Shown here piece by piece: positions 36,649 to 46,840 of a stretch of DNA of 64,000 nucleotides (positions are counted from its first letter, which is position 1; every line of letters starts with the position of its first letter). The stretch covers positions 5,580,001 to 5,644,000 of the forward strand of contig NZ_LT907842.1 of assembly GCF_900215245.1 (NCBI RefSeq), read 5' to 3'. The notes under the pieces are model-generated. The model had not been told where the DNA came from, searched no databases, and was given only the letters and a program-made list of their open reading frames with translations. Source of the DNA: Pseudomonas fluorescens. GTDB lineage: Bacteria > Pseudomonadota > Gammaproteobacteria > Pseudomonadales > Pseudomonadaceae. The translations under genes and the position numbers were made by a program.

Positions 36649-37713
36649 ATGAGCACCTGGCCAGACACCCGAATCCTCGACCTGCTGGGCATTGAAGTGC
36701 CGATTATCCAGGCCCCAATGGCGGGTGCGACCACCACCGCTATGGTCATCGCGGCCAATCACGCAGGCGGGCTGGGCTCTGTGCCGGCGGCCGCGCTGAG
36801 TCTCGAGCAACTGCGTGAAGCCTTGAGCACCGTTCGCCAGGCAAGCTCGCGCCCGATTAACGTGAATTTCTTCTGCCATCAACCGCCCGCTGCGGATGCG
36901 GTGCGTGACCGCCACTGGAAGGCGTTGCTGGAACCTTATTACCGCGAACTCGGCGCCGATTTTGATGCGCCAACCCCCCTCTCCAACCGCGAGCCGTTCA
37001 GCGAGGCCACCTGCAAAGTGGTCGAGGAATTTCGTCCCGAGGTGGTGAGTTTTCACTTTGGCCTGCCCGAAAAAGCCTTGCTCGACCGGGTAAAAGCCAC
37101 TGGGGCCAAGGTGCTGTCATCGGCCACTACCGTAGAAGAAGCCATCTGGCTGGAACAGCATGGCTGCGATGCAATTATTGCGATGGGGCTAGAGGCTGGC
37201 GGGCATCGTGGGTTGTTTCTCAGCGACGACCTCAATACCCAGATCGGGCTGATGGCACTGGTGCCGCAAATTGTCGACGCAGTGAGCGTGCCGGTGATTG
37301 CCGCTGGCGGAATGGGTGATGCGCGCGGGATTGTCGCGGCATTCGCCCTGGGCGCGTCAGCCGTCCAGATCGGCACCGCCTACCTGTTCACGCCTGAAGC
37401 CAACGTAACCGCCTCCCACCACTTTGCACTGCGTCATGCCCAGGCCAGCGAAACGGCGCTGACCAACCTGTTCACCGGCCGCCCGGCACGCGGGATCGTC
37501 AACCGCGTGATGCGTGAACTCGGCGCGATCAACCCGGCCGCGCCTGCCTTCCCGACCTCCGGCGGCGCCTTGATGCCGCTCAAGGCCAAGGATGAAGCGG
37601 GTTTCAGCAACCTGTGGTCAGGCCAGGCACTGCGCCTGGGTAAAGATCTCTCCACTTATGACCTGACGCGGCAGTTGGCGGAGCAGACCCTCGCCAAGCT
37701 CACGCGCGACTGA
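36649..37713 (+). CDS. Nitronate monooxygenase (class I)
   Basis: A 354-residue FMN TIM-barrel enzyme that oxidises toxic alkyl nitronates such as propionate 3-nitronate. The motifs IIQAPMAG (N-terminal FMN-binding), ALGLEAGGHRG-type loop (here GLEAGGHRGLF) and VPVIAAGGMGDARGI, and the GASAVQIGTAYL phosphate-binding loop, are all present. ATG at 36649 follows CTGGAGA. It follows the hydrolase gene by 109 bp with no clear terminator, so shared transcription is possible. Confidence 0.92.
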   Translation: MSTWPDTRILDLLGIEVPIIQAPMAGATTTAMVIAANHAGGLGSVPAAALSLEQLREALSTVRQASSRPINVNFFCHQPPAADAVRDRHWKALLEPYYRELGADFDAPTPLSNREPFSEATCKVVEEFRPEVVSFHFGLPEKALLDRVKATGAKVLSSATTVEEAIWLEQHGCDAIIAMGLEAGGHRGLFLSDDLNTQIGLMALVPQIVDAVSVPVIAAGGMGDARGIVAAFALGASAVQIGTAYLFTPEANVTASHHFALRHAQASETALTNLFTGRPARGIVNRVMRELGAINPAAPAFPTSGGALMPLKAKDEAGFSNLWSGQALRLGKDLSTYDLTRQLAEQTLAKLTRD

Positions 37714-38601
<888 letters not shown>

Positions 38602-38602
38602 A

Positions 38603-39283
38603 ATGCCGCTGTCGAGTGCCGATTTTTCCGCAATCTGGTTGACCATCAAACTGGCGTCACTGACCACCGTGATCCTGCTGGTCATCGGCACTCCGATTGC
38701 GCTGTGGCTGGCGCGCACCGGTTCGCGGTGGCGCGGTCCCATCGGTGCGATTGTCGCGTTACCGTTGGTGTTGCCACCGACGGTGATCGGTTTCTACCTG
38801 CTCTTGACCATGGGCCCCCATGGTTACTTCGGCCAGTTCACACAGTGGCTGGGCCTGGGCACCCTGACCTTCAGTTTTGCCGGGCTGGTGATTGGCTCGG
38901 TGATCTATTCCATGCCGTTTGTGGTGCAACCGTTGCAAAACGCCTTTTCTGCCATCGGCACTCGCCCATTGGAAGTGGCCGCAACGCTACGCGCCAATCC
39001 TTGGGATACGTTTTTCACGGTGATCCTGCCCCTCGCGCGCCCCGGGTTTATCACCGCGTCGATTCTCGGTTTCGCGCACACCGTCGGCGAGTTCGGTGTG
39101 GTGCTGATGATCGGCGGCAACATCCCGGATAAAACACGCGTGGTCTCGGTGCAGATCTACGACCACGTCGAAGCCATGGAATATGCCCAGGCCCATTGGC
39201 TGGCGGGCGCCATGGTGGTCTTCGCTTTCGTTGTGTTGCTGGCGCTCTATTCCAGCCGTAAAACCAAGATGGGCTGGAGCTGA
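38603..39283 (+). CDS. modB: Molybdate ABC transporter permease
   Basis: A 226-residue inner-membrane permease with about five helices. The cytoplasmic coupling loop [38 protein letters not shown] is the ModB version of the EAA motif. It starts 1 bp after modA and ends 3 bp before modC, so the three genes form one operon. Confidence 0.95.
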   Translation: MPLSSADFSAIWLTIKLASLTTVILLVIGTPIALWLARTGSRWRGPIGAIVALPLVLPPTVIGFYLLLTMGPHGYFGQFTQWLGLGTLTFSFAGLVIGSVIYSMPFVVQPLQNAFSAIGTRPLEVAATLRANPWDTFFTVILPLARPGFITASILGFAHTVGEFGVVLMIGGNIPDKTRVVSVQIYDHVEAMEYAQAHWLAGAMVVFAFVVLLALYSSRKTKMGWS

Positions 39284-39286
39284 TCG

Positions 39287-40366
39287 ATGATTGATGTACG
39301 CCTGAACCTGCACTATTCCGGCTTTGCGCTGGATGTCGACCTGCATGTGCCCGGCCGCGGCGTCACCGCGCTGTACGGGCATTCCGGCTCGGGCAAAACC
39401 ACATGCCTGCGCTGTATCGCCGGGCTGGAGCGCGCTGAAGACGCGCGGGTCCAGGTCAACGGCGAGGTCTGGCAAGACAGTCGCCTGGGGCTGTTCGTGC
39501 CGCCGCACAAACGTGCCTTGGGCTATGTGTTCCAGGAAGCCAGCCTGTTTCCCCATCTGTCGGTACGGGCCAATCTGGAGTTCGGCTTCAAGCGCATCCC
39601 ACGCAAGCTGCGCCGTGTGGACATGGCTCACGCGACCGAGCTGCTGGGCATTGGCCACCTGCTCAAGCGCCACCCGCAGCATTTGTCCGGCGGCGAGCGC
39701 CAGCGCATCGGCATCGCCCGCGCATTGCTCACCAGCCCCCAGTTGTTGTTGATGGATGAACCGCTGGCGGCGCTGGACAGCCAACGCAAAAGCGAGATCC
39801 TGCCGTACCTCGAACGCCTGCACGACGAACTGGAAATCCCCCTGCTGTACGTCAGCCATGCCCAGGACGAAGTGGCACGGCTGGCCGATCACATTGTGTT
39901 GCTCAGCGACGGCAAGGCCCTGGCAAGCGGCCCCATCGGCGAGACCCTGGCGCGCCTGGATTTGCCCCTGGCCCTGGGCGATGACGCCGGCGTGGTCATC
40001 AATGGCAGCGTCAGCGCCTATGACGCGCACTATCAATTACTTACCCTGCAATTGCCCCACAGTGCGTTGTGCATGCGCGTGGCCCATACACCTCTGGCGT
40101 TGGGCAAACAGCTGCGAATCAAAGTGCAAGCGCGCGACGTCAGCCTGAGCCTGCAGGCGCAAGAGCACAGCAGCATCCTCAACCGCCTGCCGGTGACGGT
40201 CACTGAGGAGATGTCGGCGGATAACAGCGCCCATGTGCTGGTGCGCCTGGATGCTGCGGGTACGCCGCTGTTGGCGCGCATTACGCGCTTCTCCCGCGAC
40301 CAGTTGCAAGTGCATCCCGGCCAGACACTGTGGGCGCAAATCAAGGCGGTGGCGGTACTCGCATAA
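39287..40366 (+). CDS. modC: Molybdate ABC transporter ATP-binding protein
   Basis: A 359-residue ATPase. Walker A (GHSGSGKTT), signature ([16 protein letters not shown]) and Walker B ([12 protein letters not shown]) are intact, and a C-terminal TOBE/Mop domain (about residues 290-357) should bind molybdate for feedback control. It powers uptake through ModB. It is the last gene of the operon. Confidence 0.96.
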   Translation: MIDVRLNLHYSGFALDVDLHVPGRGVTALYGHSGSGKTTCLRCIAGLERAEDARVQVNGEVWQDSRLGLFVPPHKRALGYVFQEASLFPHLSVRANLEFGFKRIPRKLRRVDMAHATELLGIGHLLKRHPQHLSGGERQRIGIARALLTSPQLLLMDEPLAALDSQRKSEILPYLERLHDELEIPLLYVSHAQDEVARLADHIVLLSDGKALASGPIGETLARLDLPLALGDDAGVVINGSVSAYDAHYQLLTLQLPHSALCMRVAHTPLALGKQLRIKVQARDVSLSLQAQEHSSILNRLPVTVTEEMSADNSAHVLVRLDAAGTPLLARITRFSRDQLQVHPGQTLWAQIKAVAVLA

Positions 40367-40440
40367 CTTTTTTGCACGCGCGCAAAACCCTGCGGTCAAT
40401 CAGTCATACCGGCCTGATCCGTTGCCAAGGAATTTGCACG

Positions 40441-41490
40441 ATGCCCGACTCCGCCCCGATTGCCGAGCTGCCCCGCGACCTGCATTACGTTGACGACACG
40501 CAGCCCGGCATTCGCCGTAAAAAGCTGCGCGGCAAGTTCCAGTATGTCGACGCCAAAGGCCAACGCATCACCGATGCCGAGGAAATCAAACGCCTGAATG
40601 CCCTGGCCGTGCCGCCGGCCTACACCGACGTGTGGATCTGCGCCGACCCGCGTGGCCATCTGCAAGCGACCGGCCGCGATGCGCGCGGTCGTAAACAGTA
40701 CCGCTACCACACGCGCTGGCGAGAGGTGCGCGACACCGACAAATATTCGCGGCTGCAGGAATTCGGCAATGCCCTACCCAAACTGCGCAAGCAACTGGAG
40801 GCGCAAATTGCCGCCCCAGGCTTCACGCGCGAGAAAGTCCTTGCCACGGTGGTGATGCTGCTGGATGCGACGCTGATCCGTGTCGGCAACACCCAGTACG
40901 CCCGCGACAACAAATCCTATGGGCTGACCACCCTGCGCAACCGCCATGTGGACGTCAAGGGCAGCGAAATCCAGTTCCAGTTTCGCGGCAAGAGCGGCGT
41001 CGAGCATCAGATCAGCGTCAAGGACCGACGCCTGGCCACGGTGGTCAAGCGCTGCCTGGAATTGCCGGGGCAGAACCTGTTTCAGTACCTGGACGAAGCC
41101 GGCGAGCGCCACACGGTCAGCTCCCACGACGTGAATGCGTATTTGCACAGCCTGACCGGCGCCGACTTTACCGCCAAGGACTATCGCACCTGGGCCGGCA
41201 CCGCGATGGCACTCGCGGTGCTGCGGGAATTGGCGTGGCAACCGGAATCGGACGCCAAGCGGCATGTGGTGGCGATGGTCAAGGATGTCGCCAAGCAACT
41301 GGGCAACACCCCGGCCGTGTGTCGCAAGTGCTATATCCACCCGGCGGTGCTCGAGCATTTCAGCCTGGGCGAACTGTCCAGCTTGCCAAAACCGCGCAAG
41401 CGCACCGGCTTGAAAGCCGAAGAAGTTGCCTTGGCGATGTTCCTCGAACAACTGGCCGCTGACTTGCCGAAAAACGCCAAGGTGGGGTAG
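40441..41490 (+). CDS. DNA topoisomerase IB (poxvirus type)
   Basis: A 349-residue type IB topoisomerase that relaxes supercoils through a 3'-phosphotyrosine. Core residues are recognisable: Arg147 (LIRVGN), Lys184 (RGKSG), Arg249 (DYRTWAGT) and the likely nucleophile Tyr298 (CRKCYIHP). Bacteria of several lineages, including pseudomonads, carry this short form. AAGGAA precedes the ATG. It follows modC by 74 bp and is not functionally related to it. Confidence 0.93.
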   Translation: MPDSAPIAELPRDLHYVDDTQPGIRRKKLRGKFQYVDAKGQRITDAEEIKRLNALAVPPAYTDVWICADPRGHLQATGRDARGRKQYRYHTRWREVRDTDKYSRLQEFGNALPKLRKQLEAQIAAPGFTREKVLATVVMLLDATLIRVGNTQYARDNKSYGLTTLRNRHVDVKGSEIQFQFRGKSGVEHQISVKDRRLATVVKRCLELPGQNLFQYLDEAGERHTVSSHDVNAYLHSLTGADFTAKDYRTWAGTAMALAVLRELAWQPESDAKRHVVAMVKDVAKQLGNTPAVCRKCYIHPAVLEHFSLGELSSLPKPRKRTGLKAEEVALAMFLEQLAADLPKNAKVG

Positions 41491-41614
41491 CCTTGGCGTC
41501 CCTTCTGACTCACGGGATGACCGCCGACGTGAACAACTAAGCCTTCCAAAATGTAGCTGCCATGAGCCGCCCGGTGCGCTTGTTGGCCTGTTCGACATTT
41601 TTTTGGAGGTGCTG

Positions 41615-43249
41615 ATGACTGACGTCAAACGGCTGCCCGTACTCGTATCCCTGCAACACGTGAGCTTCCAGTTCGCCAATGGCGAAACCCTGCTGGAAGA
41701 TTTGAACCTGTCGATTGATCACACGCCCACCGGGATTGTCGGCCGCAATGGTCGCGGCAAAAGTGTCTTGGCGAAGTTGATCGCCGGGGCGCTGACGCCC
41801 TCCTCCGGCACCCTCGACCGTAAGGCCCGCGTGGCGTACGTGGCGCAATCCCCGGAGATTGAAACGGGCGCAAGCATCGCCGGTTTCACCCGTACGGCCG
41901 AGGCCCTGGCCGCGCTTGCGCGCATGGCCAGGGGCATGCCCCAGGCCAATGACCTCGAAGTGATCGACGATCGCTGGGACCTTGCCGAACGTCTGCGCGC
42001 CGCCCTTGATGCCGCCGGTTTGCAAGCCCTCGGTTTTGATGCCCCGGCCGATCAATTGAGTGGCGGCCAACAGGCCCGGGTCGCCGTGATTGGTGCGCTG
42101 CTGGCGGCGCCGGATCTGCTGGTGCTGGATGAGCCCACTAACCACCTCGACAGCGCCGGCCGCGACTGGCTGCTGAACCGCCTCGCCGATTGGCGTGGTG
42201 GCCTGGTGGTGGTCAGCCATGATCGGCAGTTGCTCAACACCCTGGCGCGCATCGTCGAGCTTTCGCCCCTCGGCGCACGGGTGTACGGCGGCAACTATGA
42301 TGCCTATCGCCGGCAACGCGACAGCGAACACCAGGCTGCGGTTGCGGCAGTTGAGCACGCGCGCCTGGCGCGCAGCCGCGAACGCAAGCGCCTGCAAAAG
42401 GATCACGACAGCCTGCAACGCAGTGCTGCCCGCGCGCGCAAACACGCCGAGACCGCCAATGTCTCGCGGTTTACCAAAGCCCGCTGGAAAGGCGCCGCCA
42501 AGGAAATCGTCAGCACGGTACGCAGCGCACATCATGCGTATAAAAACGAGCTTGATGGGCACGTGCGCGACGCCTACGAACGTGTTGTCGATGAAACACC
42601 TACCCTGCTTGCGCTGCCTGGCTCGGCACTGCCCAACGGCCGACACGTACTGACAGTGGAGAACGCCCAACTGCCATGGCTCGACCCACGGCAGCCGTCT
42701 GCCTACGTCACGCTTGACCTGTCGGGCCCGGTACGCGTGGCCGTGCGCGGCCCCAATGGTTGCGGCAAATCCACACTGCTCAAACTGCTGGCGGGCCAAT
42801 CGCAGCCTGTCAGCGGCGACTGTGCGGTGCACGTGCCCTGCGCGTATATCGATCAACAGCTCGCGCTGCTGGACGACCAACGCTCCCTCGTAGAGCAACT
42901 CAACCTGCTCGACACGCCGCTGGCCGAAGCGCAGTTGCGCACACGCCTGGCTCTGCTGCAACTGGATGCGTTGCGCGTCACTCAACCCGTAGGCCGATTA
43001 AGTGGTGGCGAGCGTTTGAAGGCCGCGATGGCGATTGCCTTGTGGCGTGAAGTACCGGCGCAACTGCTGCTACTGGACGAGCCGACCAACCACCTGGACC
43101 TGGAGTCGGTGCTGGCGTTTGAACAGGCGCTGCAAGGGTTTAGCGGCGCAATAGTCGCGGTGTCCCACGACGAAGCGTTTGTGCAGGCGATTCGGCCGAC
43201 CCATCACTTGATCTGGCAACCAGCGGGATGGCACCTGGAGTATGTCTGA
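41615..43249 (+). CDS. ABC-F family ATPase
   Basis: A 544-residue soluble protein with two ABC domains and no membrane part. Walker A motifs are GRNGRGKS (Ser replacing the second Thr/Ser position variants) and GPNGCGKST; signatures are LSGGQQARVAV and LSGGERLKAAM; both Walker B motifs read LLLDEPTNHLD-like. The charged linker (about 230-310, SRERKRLQKDHDSL) is the ribosome-facing P-site arm region. ABC-F proteins act on stalled ribosomes or give antibiotic protection. GGAGG is 5 bp before the ATG. The subtype is not clear. Confidence 0.92.
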   Translation: MTDVKRLPVLVSLQHVSFQFANGETLLEDLNLSIDHTPTGIVGRNGRGKSVLAKLIAGALTPSSGTLDRKARVAYVAQSPEIETGASIAGFTRTAEALAALARMARGMPQANDLEVIDDRWDLAERLRAALDAAGLQALGFDAPADQLSGGQQARVAVIGALLAAPDLLVLDEPTNHLDSAGRDWLLNRLADWRGGLVVVSHDRQLLNTLARIVELSPLGARVYGGNYDAYRRQRDSEHQAAVAAVEHARLARSRERKRLQKDHDSLQRSAARARKHAETANVSRFTKARWKGAAKEIVSTVRSAHHAYKNELDGHVRDAYERVVDETPTLLALPGSALPNGRHVLTVENAQLPWLDPRQPSAYVTLDLSGPVRVAVRGPNGCGKSTLLKLLAGQSQPVSGDCAVHVPCAYIDQQLALLDDQRSLVEQLNLLDTPLAEAQLRTRLALLQLDALRVTQPVGRLSGGERLKAAMAIALWREVPAQLLLLDEPTNHLDLESVLAFEQALQGFSGAIVAVSHDEAFVQAIRPTHHLIWQPAGWHLEYV

Positions 43250-43318
43250 GGTCATTGCATGCGCAATCAAAGCGCACTACGGTGGTGGCCGAATAATCTC
43301 ACCGAGGAGCCCGGCCCC

Positions 43319-44023
43319 ATGCTGCCTTCGTCCCAACGACTTTACGCCAGTGCCGCACTCGCCCATCGCCAACGCTGGCGCGGGCGCGTCGGCATGATGC
43401 TGGTGGCCAGCCTTTCCGTGCTGGCGGGCATGACCGATGCGATTGGCTTCATGGCCAGCGGTGATTTTGTCTCGTTCATGAGTGGTAACACCACGCGCCT
43501 GGCAGTGGCTATCAGCGCAGGTGACCTCGGCCTGACCGGGCGCTTGCTGTTGCTGGTGCTGGTGTTTGTGGTCGGCAACGCCTTGGGCGTGGTGGTCAGC
43601 CGGCTCAGTCGGCGGCATGCACTGCCGTTGCTGATGTGCATCGCCACCTTGTTGTGTGGCGCAGCCGTGTGGCCCTACGACAATGACTTGCCAGCGTTGC
43701 TGGCGGCGATTACGGCCATGGGCATGCTCAACGCCGCAGTGGAAGAGGTCAACGGCTTGCCGGTGGGCCTGACGTATGTGACGGGCGCGCTGTCCCGCTT
43801 TGGCCGCGGGCTGGGGCGCTGGATGCTCGGCGAGCGCCGCAACGGCTGGCGGGTGCAACTGGTGCCGTGGGCCGGGATGTTTGTGGGGGCGGTGATCGGC
43901 GCGGTGCTGGAGCATCAGCTTGGCCTCAAGGCGCTGCTGGTCAGTGGCGCATTGGCCGCGTTGCTGGGGTTGGTGTCACTGAAGATTCCCAGGCGCTGGC
44001 ACCTGGGCTACATGCCACGCTAG
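43319..44023 (+). CDS. YoaK/DUF1275 membrane protein
   Basis: A 234-residue protein with about six helices. The segment SVLAGMTDAIGFMASGDFVSFMSGNTTRLAVA carries the DUF1275 signature (GxxDA..F...F.SxMTGNT-like). Function unknown; thought to be a small-molecule transporter. GAGGAG lies 9 bp before the ATG at 43319. It follows the ABC-F gene by 69 bp on the same strand. Confidence 0.85.
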   Translation: MLPSSQRLYASAALAHRQRWRGRVGMMLVASLSVLAGMTDAIGFMASGDFVSFMSGNTTRLAVAISAGDLGLTGRLLLLVLVFVVGNALGVVVSRLSRRHALPLLMCIATLLCGAAVWPYDNDLPALLAAITAMGMLNAAVEEVNGLPVGLTYVTGALSRFGRGLGRWMLGERRNGWRVQLVPWAGMFVGAVIGAVLEHQLGLKALLVSGALAALLGLVSLKIPRRWHLGYMPR

Positions 44024-44114
44024 GAAGACAGGAGGCTCGCCCGACGTTTCGGCCTCGACATCCGTGTGCTGGTAAAGAGCTATCACGTCGAGCGAGCGGA
44101 AAGAATGATAAGCC

Positions 44115-44143
44115 AATGCCCGCCAGTTGTAGCGCCGGGCATT
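44115..44143. other. Hairpin between the convergent YoaK and lipoprotein genes
   Basis: AATGCCCG/CGGGCATT stem without a clear T tract, placed where a shared terminator would be expected. Confidence 0.4.
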
Positions 44144-44167
44144 TCCGAATATCACTAAGGCAAAGGA

Positions 44168-44521
44168 TTACAGACAGGTCGCGAGTGCCGCCAAACGGCG
44201 TTTAGCCGGCATCGTGTCCTCGGCCGCGTAGTACTTCACGCTGGAGCCTGCGCCAGCGACGCGCACGTCGACAAAGTAATCGCCGCCGGTGGTGTAGACG
44301 GTAAACCCACCCGCCTCAAGCGGCTCCTTGAAGCCCCCGGCGTCCACGCCGAATACCGCTTCGTCCTGCCAGCCGAACTGAATACATTGGGCAACCACCA
44401 GCGTGGCCTTGTCCGACGCCAGGGTCTTGTAGGGCTGACCTGCGCGCGCGTCTTTCATCTTCGAGCCCGCGCAACCGGACAGTGCCGCCACTACCAATGC
44501 GCCAATTACCAGCTTGTGCAT
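44168..44521 (-). CDS. Small lipoprotein, 117 aa
   Basis: Signal peptide MHKLVIGALVVAALSGC with lipobox Cys17. The mature part (VVAQCIQFGWQDEAVFG, then VYTTGGDYFVDVRVAG, ending in ATCL) has two further cysteines that may pair. ATG at 44521 is chosen since it starts the signal peptide, with AAGGAGG before it. Function unknown. Confidence 0.82.
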   Translation of the reverse strand: MHKLVIGALVVAALSGCAGSKMKDARAGQPYKTLASDKATLVVAQCIQFGWQDEAVFGVDAGGFKEPLEAGGFTVYTTGGDYFVDVRVAGAGSSVKYYAAEDTMPAKRRLAALATCL

Positions 44522-44630
44522 GCCATCGCCTCCTTGTAAAAAATGCGACTCTACCATTAGCCAGCGACACCCAAGGATTATTCAGTCACCCTGTCGCCGA
44601 CTTGCAACCTCGCTTCTACCTGGAAACCCG

Positions 44631-44888
44631 ATGACCCCCAACGCCGAGCGCTACAACCCTTCCACCGACTACGCCGACAAGCTGGTCAGTCGCATCGGCC
44701 AGACACCTGCGTGGATCGCCAAGCGTATCGGTGTCACGGACAAGCGCATTCGCTACATTCTCGATGGCGAGCGTACCGTCAAGGGTGAGAGCACGCCGAT
44801 CCAGATGACCTACACCGAGCAGTTCGCCCTGGAATGCCTGGCGGCCGAAGCCAAGGCCAGGAAGAAGCCGGTACCGGCCGCCGAATGA
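44631..44888 (+). CDS. Small HTH-like protein, 85 aa
   Basis: The segment PAWIAKRIGVTDKRIRYILDGER (about residues 24-46) reads as a helix-turn-helix, as in phage-type Cro/XRE-like repressors, followed by TYTEQFALECLAAEAKAR. Function unknown; a small regulator is plausible. GGAA lies 7 bp upstream of the chosen ATG. A good terminator follows. Confidence 0.75.
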   Translation: MTPNAERYNPSTDYADKLVSRIGQTPAWIAKRIGVTDKRIRYILDGERTVKGESTPIQMTYTEQFALECLAAEAKARKKPVPAAE

Positions 44889-44960
44889 ATTTAGTTTCAC
44901 TGTGAAGGGAGCGCACACTGCCTATAGTCAGCAGGCTCATTTTTAAGAAATCTCCCTTCT

Positions 44961-44986
44961 GCCCGCTCTCCCGCGGGCTTTTTTTT
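44961..44986 (+). terminator. Terminator after the HTH-like gene
   Basis: GCCCGC/GCGGGC stem, TCTCCC loop and eight T. Confidence 0.9.
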
Positions 44987-44995
44987 GCTGCTGAT

Positions 44996-45307
44996 TCAGC
45001 GCCACCAGCGAAACAGATAGAACAACGCCATGCTGAGCAGCACGGTGATCAGGACGCTGCGCGTCCAGTACATCAATGCCACGGCGCAAATACCGGCCAG
45101 CAGGTAAGGGTTGGCCGGGCTCAGGTTGAGCGTGTGATCCGCGAGGAAAATAATCGGCCCGCAAATCGCCGTGAGCATGCCCGGCACTGCAAACCCGAGA
45201 AACTCGCGCGCACCGCGGTTGAGGCGCACCGGCAGGCGTGGCTCGATAAACAGGTAACGGTTGAGAAACACCGCCAGGCCCATGGCCACGATCATGATGT
45301 AGATCAT
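44996..45307 (-). CDS. azlD: AzlD-family branched-chain amino-acid export subunit
   Basis: A 103-residue, four-helix membrane protein (FLNRYLFI, GFAVPGMLTAICGPIIF, LLAGICAVALMYW, LLSMALFYLF). The NRYLF..R-P motif is typical of AzlD. It overlaps the upstream azlC by 4 bp (ATGA), so the two are translationally coupled and probably form the exporter. Confidence 0.9.
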   Translation of the reverse strand: MIYIMIVAMGLAVFLNRYLFIEPRLPVRLNRGAREFLGFAVPGMLTAICGPIIFLADHTLNLSPANPYLLAGICAVALMYWTRSVLITVLLSMALFYLFRWWR

Positions 45308-45999
45308 TTCAGCCCGACTCCCAGTCGTTTGCAGGCAAACCCTGCGCTCATCCCCAGCACACCGGACACCACCACCGCCGATTCCCAGTGCAGGTAACTC
45401 AGCCATACCGAGCACAGCAAGGACACTGCGACGCACACCACGGTAGGCACGTCGCGCACGACGGGGGTGATTAACGCGATAAACGTCGCGGCGATGGAAA
45501 ACTCCAGCCCCAATTGATCAAGGCCGGGAATGCTTTTGCCAAGCACGATGCCGGCCAGGGTGAAGAGGTTCCAGATGATATAGAACGTCAGGCCGACGCC
45601 CAGGGCATACCAGCGGTTGAAGGTCTCACGGTCATAGTGGTTGACCAGGGCGAAGAACTCATCGGTCAGCAGAAATCCCAGGCTCATGCGCCAGCGGGTA
45701 TTGAGCGATGAGAGTGTCGGGCGCATATGCATGCCGTAGAGCAAGTGCTGGGAAGTCAGCAGCAAGGTGGTCAGCACAATCGAAATCAGGCTGGCGCCAC
45801 CCTTGACCATACCGATAGCCACCAACTGGGCCGCACCGGCGAACACAATGGCGGACAAGCCCTGGGCCTGCAGCGGGGTAAATTGCGCATCAATGGCCAT
45901 CGAGCCGGCCAGCAGCCCCCAAGGCGCACAGGCCAGGGAGAGCGGAATAACGGCAATGGCGCCGCGTCCGAACGCGTAGTGAGGTAAGGCTGTAGGCAT
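45304..45999 (-). CDS. azlC: AzlC-family branched-chain amino-acid exporter
   Basis: A 231-residue membrane protein of the AzlC family with the signature IPLSLACAPWGLLAGSMAI and SAIVFAGAAQLVAIGM in the N-terminal half, and HLLYGMHMR, LTDEFFAL further on. With AzlD it exports branched-chain amino acids or analogues such as 4-azaleucine. The ATG overlaps no other gene; a 71-aa gene lies 71 bp upstream on the same strand. Confidence 0.92.
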   Translation of the reverse strand: MPTALPHYAFGRGAIAVIPLSLACAPWGLLAGSMAIDAQFTPLQAQGLSAIVFAGAAQLVAIGMVKGGASLISIVLTTLLLTSQHLLYGMHMRPTLSSLNTRWRMSLGFLLTDEFFALVNHYDRETFNRWYALGVGLTFYIIWNLFTLAGIVLGKSIPGLDQLGLEFSIAATFIALITPVVRDVPTVVCVAVSLLCSVWLSYLHWESAVVVSGVLGMSAGFACKRLGVGLK

Positions 46000-46070
46000 G
46001 GAGACGGCTCATCGACAGACAGTCGACAAGCATGCCAGCGTCATGCGCGGCCTGTCTTGAACGATCGTGC

Positions 46071-46286
46071 TCAGGCGAGCCTTACCAGGACCTGTTCAAC
46101 CGAGTCGCGCGCTTCGCGCAGCTCATGGGCATCCTGATTAAGCCGGTGAATGGTATTGAGCAACCGTTGGCGCAGCACTTCATCACCGAGCTTTTCAACG
46201 GCGCGCATCAGGTCAAACGCGGCGGTTTCGTTGTTATCCGCGACGGCGTCGAGGGTCTTGCGCAGGTTGCGAGTGGCACGGGTCAC
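46071..46286 (-). CDS. Small helical conserved hypothetical protein, 71 aa
   Basis: An all-helical, charged protein (RNLRKTLDAV, FDLMRAVEKLGDEVLRQRLLN, RLNQDAHELREARDSVEQVL). No motif or signal peptide. It resembles small coiled-coil partners or metal-responsive proteins but no family is recognised. It is divergent from arsR and lies upstream of azlC on the same strand. Confidence 0.6.
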   Translation of the reverse strand: MTRATRNLRKTLDAVADNNETAAFDLMRAVEKLGDEVLRQRLLNTIHRLNQDAHELREARDSVEQVLVRLA

Positions 46287-46413
46287 GCGGGTTCTTCCTT
46301 CATCAGCAATGGGCAGGCACTTTAGGACATTCGTGTTTCAGTTTAATTTCAGTCACTTGTGGTTGATTTGGCGGCGTTTGATCCACGTCAAACGAATTCA
46401 GGATTTGACCTAC

Positions 46414-46433
46414 ATATATGGACATCCGTATAT
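46414..46433. promoter_or_regulatory. Candidate ArsR operator
   Basis: ATATATGGA and TCCGTATAT form an inverted repeat with one mismatch around CA, 32 bp before the arsR start. The position and AT-rich core fit an ArsR autoregulatory site, released by arsenite. Confidence 0.65.
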
Positions 46434-46464
46434 TCAAATAAACATATGCATGGAGACCATGAGC

Positions 46465-46821
46465 ATGTCTGACCTCCTCTCCCCGCCCACCCTGTTCAAA
46501 TGCCTGGCCGATGCTACCCGCGCACGCTTGACGTTATTGATCCTGCGCGAGGGCGAACTTTGCGTGTGCGAACTGATCCATGCTCTGGACGACAGTCAAC
46601 CAAAAATCTCCCGCCACCTGGCGCAACTGCGCAGTTGTGGGTTGTTGCAGGACCGTCGCCAGGGCCAATGGGTCTATTACCGCATTAATCCAGCACTGCC
46701 CGCCTGGGTGACACAGGTGCTGGAGACTACTTTGCAAGCCAACCAGCCATGGTTGCAAAACGACGCGCTGCGTCTTGATGCAATGGGCGACAGACCACAA
46801 CGGGCCAGCAGTTGCTGCTGA
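46465..46821 (+). CDS. arsR: ArsR-family arsenic-responsive repressor
   Basis: A 118-residue winged-helix repressor. The metal-site motif [11 protein letters not shown] (two Cys flanking Val) and the recognition helix [15 protein letters not shown] match E. coli-type ArsR. The protein ends in SSCC, so two more Cys could help bind arsenite. ATG at 46465 has TGGAGA 8 bp upstream. First gene of arsRBCH, 19 bp before arsB. Confidence 0.94.
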   Translation: MSDLLSPPTLFKCLADATRARLTLLILREGELCVCELIHALDDSQPKISRHLAQLRSCGLLQDRRQGQWVYYRINPALPAWVTQVLETTLQANQPWLQNDALRLDAMGDRPQRASSCC

Positions 46822-46840
46822 GCCATCGGAGCGTTTACTC

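Noticed and set aside
41537..42985. 482-codon minus-strand frame opposite the ABC-F gene
   Set aside because: Shadow of the ABC-F coding frame; no motifs.
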